Of a stretch of 64,000 nt of DNA, positions 57,533-64,000 are shown one piece after another. Under the pieces are notes generated by a model. That model was given only the letters and a program-made list of their open reading frames with translations. It did no database searches and had not been told where the DNA came from. Source of the stretch: a virus; IMG/VR virus record IMGVR_UViG_3300036466_000332, positions 82,375 to 146,374 of that record; one strand, written 5' to 3'. Position numbers and translations under genes: made by a program. Each line of letters begins with the position of its first letter. The first letter of the stretch is position 1.

Positions 57533-58945
57533 ATGATAGTTAGTGATAGATTGAATAATATAAAGGATGATTTAGAACAGGTCAAAAAAAAGGCCAAAGA
57601 AGATTTAGGTATAGATGTTGTCGTTGTTTTTGAAACGGGTGTTTTAAAAGAAGAGGATGAAAAGAGAGTAAGGAAATTTCTAAATGAAACATATGAGTCT
57701 TATTCACACAAACCAAGAAAGTACATCTCTATTTATCCACTCAATAGAAATGTCAGTATGTTGCTTAAAGATAGTGATTATGGTGCTCCGATGACCAATA
57801 ATGGTTTGACCCAGGTTTTACATGATATGGCTGGTGCAAATGATTACACAAGGTACGGTAGACACAGTGGTATGTGTAGGAACTTATATGAAAAGGTTAT
57901 TGTTGAGTTGGACACAAATTATGTGGATAGATTATCTAACCTCAAAAACCATGGTTCAGAAATAACTTTCCATTTAGAAAGAGATATATTGACAGCTTTA
58001 AGTGATATTAAAGATGACTATGGCGAGTTATCTCAAAAAATCCTCAATAACCTAATGGCTAATATATCCACAACTAAAGAATATATTCGAGGTAGAAACA
58101 ATGTACCCGATAATAATTATGTCGGTCAAGGTAACGAAAGTGATCTAACCAATAAAAATTACACATATTATAATAGGGATTTCTTAAAGATATTGGATCT
58201 TACAATTATGTGGTATATTAATCATAAAATTGTACAGCAAAATGTTTCCGATAAAGATATCTTTTATCACATCGATAAAATCTTAAGAATAATGGATAGG
58301 GTTCGTGGTTTTAATAAAGTTTATTATTTTAAAACTCTTTTATCTGGTGATATAGATATTAAAAAAGATTCTGTAATGGATGTTTTATTTAATAGAGTCT
58401 ATCTTGATGTCTTGGATAATAACCCTTATGAAAGAAAGAATTTAAAATATAAACCGATGTATCTTAATAGTGATAGCAAATCTATTCTACATTCTGATGG
58501 GACATCATCTGATGAAAGTTCTTTAATTTCTGAAGCATCTTTGGTTTCTTTTGATGTGGATTCAAATGATATGGTTCAGTTTATTGGTGAATGTGTGATA
58601 TTAGAAAAAGAAAACTTGATTGCTGAATCTATTTTCGATATGTTTAAAAAGTCAGATTCTAAAAAGATCATAGAATTAGCTCGTGAAGTAGATCAAATTG
58701 CAGTCGAATTTGAATTTATGTATGATCAGTATTCAAAATCTGATGCAATGCATAGGGCTTATGATTGTCTTGATAGGATTGATAAGAAAATGAATAGAGC
58801 TGACACTGATGAAATGCACGATGCTTTAGATGGTATACGTTCTAAACTTCTAGAAATCATTAAGAAAAATAGAAACAGAAATATTAAAAAACAAAGGATG
58901 ACAATAAATATTGATTATCCTAAAGGATACGGAATGAATGCGTAA
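57533..58945 (+). CDS. Unknown virion protein preceding terminase
   Basis: 470 aa; ATG 57533 preferred over GTG 57521, which lies in the AAGGGG ribosome-binding site. The N-terminal ~160 residues form an alpha/beta domain (DLGIDVVVVFETG...YISIYPLNRN), the middle is helical. Two sites of the protease type occur at about two thirds of the chain (LISE|A and LIAE|S), the second followed by IFDMFKKSDSKKIIELAREV, again the amphipathic helix pattern. The stop shares a base with the terminase start. Late-type motif AACAAATAGGATAG at 57483. A packaged or prohead-associated protein is likely. Confidence 0.5.
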   Translation: MIVSDRLNNIKDDLEQVKKKAKEDLGIDVVVVFETGVLKEEDEKRVRKFLNETYESYSHKPRKYISIYPLNRNVSMLLKDSDYGAPMTNNGLTQVLHDMAGANDYTRYGRHSGMCRNLYEKVIVELDTNYVDRLSNLKNHGSEITFHLERDILTALSDIKDDYGELSQKILNNLMANISTTKEYIRGRNNVPDNNYVGQGNESDLTNKNYTYYNRDFLKILDLTIMWYINHKIVQQNVSDKDIFYHIDKILRIMDRVRGFNKVYYFKTLLSGDIDIKKDSVMDVLFNRVYLDVLDNNPYERKNLKYKPMYLNSDSKSILHSDGTSSDESSLISEASLVSFDVDSNDMVQFIGECVILEKENLIAESIFDMFKKSDSKKIIELAREVDQIAVEFEFMYDQYSKSDAMHRAYDCLDRIDKKMNRADTDEMHDALDGIRSKLLEIIKKNRNRNIKKQRMTINIDYPKGYGMNA

Positions 58946-61167
58946 TGGGTATTAATATAGTATCCAGTAAAAATGAAACAGCTAATGATAAATATAAAAT
59001 AGAAGAGGAATATATACCAGAAGCAGAAGCAATAGGTGATATGTTGGGGGCTGAAGAAGAACCCGATGTAGATTACGATGAAGAAAATGATTTTTATTAT
59101 GGGCAACCTGTTATGGGTGAGGAATTCATTTATGATTTTGATACCACAAATAAAACATTTGTCGCAGTACACAATGTCTTAAAGGAATACGGTATTGAAA
59201 ACAATAAGTTCTTTTTGGTTCTTTATGATAAAGACTTAGTTGGGGTTGACCCACATGACCCTAATTTGTCTGTAGAGATGCAGCAGAAAGTAGTTAGAGA
59301 GGTTAAAAGAAACTTCTGGTATTATATACGAGAGGTAGTGATCTTACAGACAGAGGGTGGTAAGACACGCTTCATGTTACATATTGGAAACCTTGCTGCT
59401 GCTTTTTTAAAACTACAGAACTTAAACTATTACTGGGAACAGCCAAGACAGACTGGTAAGACACTTGGTGAGATGTGTTTTGAAAGTTACTTCTTTGCTT
59501 TTGGTTGTATCAATACAGAGTTTGGTTTTTATTGTTATGACAATACCAGAGCTAAAGAAAACTTACAGACTGTTATAGGTGTCCTAGAGAACCTACCAGA
59601 GTATTTAAGAATTTATAACTTAAAGAAAAAGGTAGATAAAGAAACTGGTAGGGTATCTTATAAAGATAAAGGTGAAGCTGGTAAGAAAATCAAATCACAC
59701 GAAAACGGTGTAATGAATAATAAAGCATATGCCTCAACTACTGGGCAAACAAAACAGTCAGCTGATAAAGCTGGTCGTGGTGCAACTCAGGCTAAGATGA
59801 ACTTTGATGAGTTTGGCTGGTCAAGATTCAACTATATCGTATGGGGTGCAGCTTCTTATGCACATACTACGGCAGCTAAAAACGCAGAGAGAGCTGGTAA
59901 ACCGCATGGTGTATCCTTTACATCGACACCACCAGATATGTCCTCTAAAGAGGGTGAATTCTTATTCGACTTTGTAAAGAGAAAATCAGCTAAATTTGAA
60001 ATGTTTATGTTTGATATGACACATCAAGATTTAATAGCCTGGCTTAGAGCTAATGCTAAAAAGGATTTCTTCTACCTATCTTTTCAGTATTATGAAATGG
60101 GGTATACAGAAGAATGGGCAAGAGACCAGTGGAGACAGTGTGCTACTTTAGAAGATTATAGAAGAGATGTTTTACTAGAGTGGAGAAGAGATTTATCCAG
60201 CTCTCCTTATGGTCAGGTTGCTTTAAATAAAATAGAACAGATTGTAAAAGAAGTTGAATATGAATCAATCATCTTAAATAATAAATATCACTTTAAAGTT
60301 TATCCAGGGTTTGAAATGGGTAGATATAAAAACATAGTTGTCGGTATTGATGTCGGTACAGGTATGGGTGGTAACTATGATAGTTCCACTATGGTTGGAG
60401 TAGACCCCGATACCACCGAAGTTTTATTTACATTCAAATCAAATGAAGCAGACACTTCTGTTTTCTCGGCATTGATATATGAATTTGTAACTAAATATTT
60501 AAATCAATGTGTGTTGGTAATAGAGCGTAACTCTGTTGGAAAAGCTATAATAGATAATTTAAAAGATACTGATATAAGAGAATATCTTTATTATTCTCCA
60601 TTCTCCAATAGACATGAAATTCAAGATGCCACACCAGAGGTTATGAGTAATGGTAAAAAACATTTATTTGGTATAATAAACAGAAGAAAAATCAGAAAAA
60701 GATTATTTGAGATAATGTCTACTAGGGTAAGAGAATATAAAAGACTATTTATGTCTGAGGATATATATGATGAAATGACTGACTTGGTAGAAAAGAAAGG
60801 TAAAATCAAACATAAAGATGGAGCTCATGACGATTTAGTTATTGCATATTTATTTTCACTATATGTTTTAATGCGTGATACAGAGCTTTATGAAAACTTT
60901 GGTATACCTAAACCAAACCCACCAACCGATACAGAAAATGAAGAAAGATATGATATGGATAATCTTGGGGTTGGAAAAGAAGAAGATATTAATATTTTTG
61001 TCACTGATTCCACAGGTGAAAAAGATGAAATAAAAACAATGGATGAATATCTAAAAGAAAGAGAAGAAGAAGATTTCAGACAAAGGTTAAGAGGTAATGA
61101 CGATGAATTTTCACCACCATCTGGTAGTGATGGTTTTGTAGATTTAGGTGACAGTATGTTTGATTAA
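58945..61167 (+). CDS. terL: Terminase large subunit
   Basis: 740 aa, ATG overlapping the previous stop by one base (TAATG). ATPase part: Walker A-type QPRQTGKT at 166-173, coupling and Walker B region MNFDEFGW, and TSTP motif III in VSFTSTPPD. RNase-H-like nuclease part: VGIDVGTGMGGNYDSS with the first acidic residue, CVLVIERNSVGKAI with the second, and GAHDDLVIAYLFS with the third. It would cut concatemeric DNA and drive it into the prohead. No small terminase subunit is visible in the window. The acidic C-terminal tail (~60 aa) is typical. Ends at a bidirectional terminator. Confidence 0.93.
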   Translation: MGINIVSSKNETANDKYKIEEEYIPEAEAIGDMLGAEEEPDVDYDEENDFYYGQPVMGEEFIYDFDTTNKTFVAVHNVLKEYGIENNKFFLVLYDKDLVGVDPHDPNLSVEMQQKVVREVKRNFWYYIREVVILQTEGGKTRFMLHIGNLAAAFLKLQNLNYYWEQPRQTGKTLGEMCFESYFFAFGCINTEFGFYCYDNTRAKENLQTVIGVLENLPEYLRIYNLKKKVDKETGRVSYKDKGEAGKKIKSHENGVMNNKAYASTTGQTKQSADKAGRGATQAKMNFDEFGWSRFNYIVWGAASYAHTTAAKNAERAGKPHGVSFTSTPPDMSSKEGEFLFDFVKRKSAKFEMFMFDMTHQDLIAWLRANAKKDFFYLSFQYYEMGYTEEWARDQWRQCATLEDYRRDVLLEWRRDLSSSPYGQVALNKIEQIVKEVEYESIILNNKYHFKVYPGFEMGRYKNIVVGIDVGTGMGGNYDSSTMVGVDPDTTEVLFTFKSNEADTSVFSALIYEFVTKYLNQCVLVIERNSVGKAIIDNLKDTDIREYLYYSPFSNRHEIQDATPEVMSNGKKHLFGIINRRKIRKRLFEIMSTRVREYKRLFMSEDIYDEMTDLVEKKGKIKHKDGAHDDLVIAYLFSLYVLMRDTELYENFGIPKPNPPTDTENEERYDMDNLGVGKEEDINIFVTDSTGEKDEIKTMDEYLKEREEEDFRQRLRGNDDEFSPPSGSDGFVDLGDSMFD

Positions 61168-61173
61168 ATTAAA

Positions 61174-61206
61174 AATAATACCCGAGGTTAATCCCTCGGG
61201 TTTTTT
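61174..61206. terminator. Bidirectional terminator terL/61212
   Basis: Stem CCCGAGG/CCTCGGG with loop TTAATC and six T, between the convergent terminase and beta-helix genes. Confidence 0.88.
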
Positions 61207-61211
61207 ATATA

Positions 61212-62270
61212 TTATAAATTAAAAGAAAATTTACCCTGTTTAATAGATTTTAATAAATCTTTATTTATTTCTTTTTTAAATATTTTACCACCGTTATCGT
61301 CTGTATTGTAATTCATATTATATTTAATCAAATTATCTAAAGATAATAATGGTGATAAATCAACCATACCATCATTTAAATAATCATCAGTTTGAATGAA
61401 TCGGTTATTTGTGTATTTGAATAATTCGGAATTAGATTTTAATAGTATTAATATTTTTGACCATTCACCCCAAGCATATAATCCACCGTAAACCCCAATA
61501 TTTGCTTGAGTGTCATCGGGATTTAATCCAACACCGGTATTTTCCCAACCATCTGATGTTATATTATAATCAGAATCATAGGTCACATCAGTCAGACAAT
61601 TACTAATGTTTGCTCCCGTGTTATCAATGAATGATGTGTAATTGGTCGAGCAATCAATTAAAGTATATAAATTGATATTATTAGCATTAATTGTTAATGG
61701 TATTAAATCTGCTTTAAAAGATACATTTATAAACTCTGCTTTTAAAATATTATCAACATCCCCACCTGATGATGTTCCGTCTAACACTAAAATTTGTGGT
61801 GTTACTTGGTTGTCAATATTGAATACACAATTATAAAATGTAAAATCGTATATTAAATTACCAAATGTTGTTTCATTTGTGTTTGCATTAATAAAAATAG
61901 CTCTATTATCGGAACTGTTTGATGAAAAATTAGAAGAATTTTTAAATATAATGTTATAGAAGTTATTTTTAATATCTACTGCTGTTGGACCATCACATCT
62001 CTGTACCTCTATAATAGATTCGTTATATTCACCTATATAATCTATATATTCATAACTGAATAAATCTTTTAATCTAGCAATTGTGTATAAACCCGGTTTT
62101 AAATATATCGTTTCATTATTATTCTGTGTAGTATTATTCAATCCAGATTGTAATGTTTTGTAAGGGTTACCTTCGCTACCATCACCATTTGTATCATCAC
62201 CATTTACTGCATCCACATAAATTATATTATTATATTCTAAAGTTTCATTATTGATTTCTATAGTTGGCAT
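61212..62270 (-). CDS. Beta-helix tail spike/fibre protein
   Basis: 352 aa, AGAGGTG then ATG. IYVDAVNGDDTNGDGSEGNPYKTLQSGL at the N-terminus is the DUF1565/pectate-lyase-like start of a right-handed beta-helix, followed by Asn-rich rungs to ~250 (FINANTNETTFGNLIYDFTFYNCVF). GVYGGLYAWGEW begins the C-terminal part. No catalytic residues for glycan cleavage are obvious, so it may bind rather than cut the host surface sugar. It follows the repetitive adhesin gene on the same strand. Confidence 0.65.
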   Translation of the reverse strand: MPTIEINNETLEYNNIIYVDAVNGDDTNGDGSEGNPYKTLQSGLNNTTQNNNETIYLKPGLYTIARLKDLFSYEYIDYIGEYNESIIEVQRCDGPTAVDIKNNFYNIIFKNSSNFSSNSSDNRAIFINANTNETTFGNLIYDFTFYNCVFNIDNQVTPQILVLDGTSSGGDVDNILKAEFINVSFKADLIPLTINANNINLYTLIDCSTNYTSFIDNTGANISNCLTDVTYDSDYNITSDGWENTGVGLNPDDTQANIGVYGGLYAWGEWSKILILLKSNSELFKYTNNRFIQTDDYLNDGMVDLSPLLSLDNLIKYNMNYNTDDNGGKIFKKEINKDLLKSIKQGKFSFNL

Positions 62271-62293
62271 TTATTGATTCACCTCTTTCTTAT

Positions 62294-62330
62294 AAAAAGG
62301 TCGCACTTTTTACGGTGCGACCATTATTTT
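62294..62330 (-). terminator. Terminator after the repetitive adhesin
   Basis: Stem GGTCGCAC/GTGCGACC followed by TTTTTAT on the minus strand. Confidence 0.85.
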
Positions 62331-64000
62331 TACATGATAAACACATATGCTTTATTTTCGTTATCTGTTCGTACTGTGAATGTTATATCGATTGAATCTT
62401 CCTTTTCTATTCTGGGAATAACAGAACCTTCAAAATGATCTATCCTTTCAAAGTTTATAACATCTAATAAACCATTGAAGAATTCTTCTCCAATAGATAG
62501 TGTGTACATTGAACCATCGAAACTATCTCCACCTAAAATACTAGGTAATTCTAAGTATCCATCGAAGTTATCTTCTCCCATAGCTAATGAAGCAAGAGAT
62601 ACATCTATGGTGTCTGTATTATTAAATTGGGGAACTTCAAAATTAATATCTATTTCTTCTACCTCATCGTAACGGACTGTTACTATTCCATCAAATGCTC
62701 TAGCATTATTAAACTGAGGTACTTCAAAATAAATATCTATGTTGTCTACTTCGTCATATCGAACCACCATATTACCATCAAAGGAATCTTCATTTTCAAA
62801 TAGAGGTATTTCTAAATCTATATCGATTGTTTCCTCTATATCTTTTCTGGCTGTAACAGTACCATTAAAACTATCTGTGCTTTCAAATAATGGTATATCA
62901 ACTAAACCATCGAATTCATCTTGACCTTCTAACTTAGCGACAACCATACCGTCAAAACCTATATCGAAACCATCAAATCTTTTAACGGATACTGAACCAT
63001 CAAATACAGGTAATATGTTCGGTGTTTGGATGGCTGTAACTGTACCACTAAAGGAATCTATACCATTATAACTGGGTACGTCCATAAAACCTTCAAACCC
63101 ATCATTAAACCAATTACTATCCACACTAAATGTAATATCAATACTATCTTCATCTTCTAATTTTACAACTAATGAACCATCAAATCCAGTTCTAGATGCA
63201 TTGGGTGGTACAAAGTAATATCTATAAAGTAATTTGGGTGCATCAGATGCTGTTCCTTCTTTACTGGATGATAGGGTATAATCATTACTATCTGTTGTAA
63301 TAGCAAGTGATCTATAAATATCCTGTGTCTTATCTAAACCTTCTAGTAAAGGACCCAAATCTACTTCTAACCAACCCACAAAGTTTTCCGGTATATCAAA
63401 TTCTACCAGATTAGTATATGATGGTTTATTGTTTTCTGTAACAAAGTATTCTGACCATTGTTCTTCTACTAAGTGTACATAACCTTTAGTTGGAGAATGA
63501 ACAGCCTTTTTTACATATATCTGTAGATGGGTATTTAATTCGTTTTCCGATTCAAAAAATGGATCATCTATTGGTGAGAACTTAAAATCTAATAATACAG
63601 TCGTATCATCAGAAAATTCTAACTTAGTATCTCCACCGAAGTTTCTATCGGGATCTTCTTTATCAGTGTAAGTGTCAGCAAGTAAGGAAGCATAGTAATC
63701 TCTTTTGGGTGTTTCTTCTATATCTACAGTACCATTTAAAATATTATTTGGTGGTATAGTAAATACAGCATCAAAAGAATCAGATGTATCAATTCTTGAT
63801 GTGACTAATCCATCAAAGGAATCTTCATCTTCTAATAAAGGAACATCAAATATAGCATCGAATTCTTCTGTTGGGTCATAACGCACATCAAAGACAGCGT
63901 CAAATGAATCTGTTCCCTGACCAACTATATCTGTGGTACCATTCATTTCAGATTCCGGTGGTACTATAACTTCTGCATCAAAAGAATCTATCTCATCATA
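62330..64000 (-). CDS. Repetitive adhesin/tail protein with CBM96-like domain (partial)
   Basis: The frame is open to the right edge; no start is inside (the Met at 63946 is internal because the repeats continue upstream of it). About 24 copies of a ~16-residue unit with the core (D/E)-S-F-D-G-x-V-x-V can be counted, alternating FDG and IDI forms. Between early repeats sits a domain beginning SLLADTYTDKEDPDRNFGGD and containing HLVEEQWSEYFVTENN, the pattern of DNRLRE/CBM96 carbohydrate-binding modules. Likely a long surface fibre that binds host glycans. Ends YVFIM before a terminator. Confidence 0.65.
   Translation of the reverse strand, partial: YDEIDSFDAEVIVPPESEMNGTTDIVGQGTDSFDAVFDVRYDPTEEFDAIFDVPLLEDEDSFDGLVTSRIDTSDSFDAVFTIPPNNILNGTVDIEETPKRDYYASLLADTYTDKEDPDRNFGGDTKLEFSDDTTVLLDFKFSPIDDPFFESENELNTHLQIYVKKAVHSPTKGYVHLVEEQWSEYFVTENNKPSYTNLVEFDIPENFVGWLEVDLGPLLEGLDKTQDIYRSLAITTDSNDYTLSSSKEGTASDAPKLLYRYYFVPPNASRTGFDGSLVVKLEDEDSIDITFSVDSNWFNDGFEGFMDVPSYNGIDSFSGTVTAIQTPNILPVFDGSVSVKRFDGFDIGFDGMVVAKLEGQDEFDGLVDIPLFESTDSFNGTVTARKDIEETIDIDLEIPLFENEDSFDGNMVVRYDEVDNIDIYFEVPQFNNARAFDGIVTVRYDEVEEIDINFEVPQFNNTDTIDVSLASLAMGEDNFDGYLELPSILGGDSFDGSMYTLSIGEEFFNGLLDVINFERIDHFEGSVIPRIEKEDSIDITFTVRTDNENKAYVFIM

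Noticed and set aside
61199-61215. TTTATATATTATAA resembles the early-type promoter motif
   Set aside because: It follows a terminator T-run and points into the 3' end of an opposite-strand gene with no gene downstream on its own strand; probably AT-rich chance.
1-64000. tRNA or rRNA genes
   Set aside because: Intergenic gaps are all about 200 bp or less and none shows a cloverleaf with CCA-type end or rRNA-like sequence by eye.
1-64000. Assigning the sequence to a named phage (for example AR9, PBS1 or phage G)
   Set aside because: The promoter and polymerase features point to that lineage, but the class II reductase, radical SAM operon and gene order cannot be matched to a named genome from memory.

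Overview
This window is part of the genome of a large, AT-rich tailed bacteriophage. It holds a terminase large subunit, a major capsid protein, a gp21-type prohead protease, an acidic scaffold candidate, tail-fibre and adhesin genes, and a phage-type replication and repair set. Genes are tightly packed and there is no gene-free stretch over about 200 bp. The code is standard, with strong GGAGG ribosome-binding sites and frequent TTG/GTG starts, which points to a low-GC Firmicutes-like host (inference). Both outermost genes run off the window, so the genome is much larger. The window encodes both halves of a split multisubunit RNA polymerase beta subunit plus a second beta C-terminal module. 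That is the hallmark of the phiKZ/AR9-type giant phages that carry two RNA polymerases. No beta-prime piece is present here.

Layout. 1-4 kb: baseplate-like genes (minus), then a zinc-finger/nuclease-like protein and a papain-like protein. 4-24 kb (mostly plus): zinc protein, second beta C-terminal module, membrane-anchored transglycosylase, UvsX/RecA-like recombinase, beta C-half, beta N-half, SbcC/gp46-like ATPase, DnaG-like primase, transglutaminase-like protein; then, on the minus strand, a nucleotide-binding small protein and a metallophosphoesterase. 23-29 kb: U32-like protein, adenosylcobalamin-dependent ribonucleotide reductase interrupted by a 324-aa intein exactly at the catalytic NP/C site, macro domain, P-loop kinase-like protein. 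29-36 kb: small proteins and virion candidates. 36-49 kb: one long late operon with a tail fibre, three ParB/sulfiredoxin-like proteins, three radical SAM enzymes, a second U32-like protein, a protein ending in 24 tryptophans spaced exactly every fourth residue, a glycosyltransferase and a sialic-acid-type sugar pathway. 49-64 kb: small unknowns, the head module (protease, capsid, scaffold, membrane protein), terminase, a beta-helix tail protein and a repetitive adhesin.

Regulation. Two recurring promoter-like motifs partition the genes. ATTATATATTAT occurs at five sites ahead of polymerase, replication and unknown genes. AACAA-N5/6-TAG (or TGA) occurs at 21 sites about 20-80 nt ahead of nearly every virion or late transcription unit. 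They resemble, from memory, the early TATATTAC/TATATTAT-type and late AACA-N6-TW promoters of phiKZ/AR9 polymerases. Seventeen GC-rich hairpin terminators punctuate the units, several of them between convergent genes.

How it fits together. The early motif would drive the polymerase beta C-half and primase units, and the phage polymerase would then read the late motif. Virion precursors carry a shared L-x-(A/G/S/M)-E|(A/G/S) sequence, which I read as the processing site of the phage protease. The most novel region is the 36-49 kb operon, which appears to combine radical-SAM peptide chemistry and glycosylation with a tail fibre and a Trp-repeat protein. I read it as a candidate virion-protein modification system, or a phage-encoded RiPP-like system.
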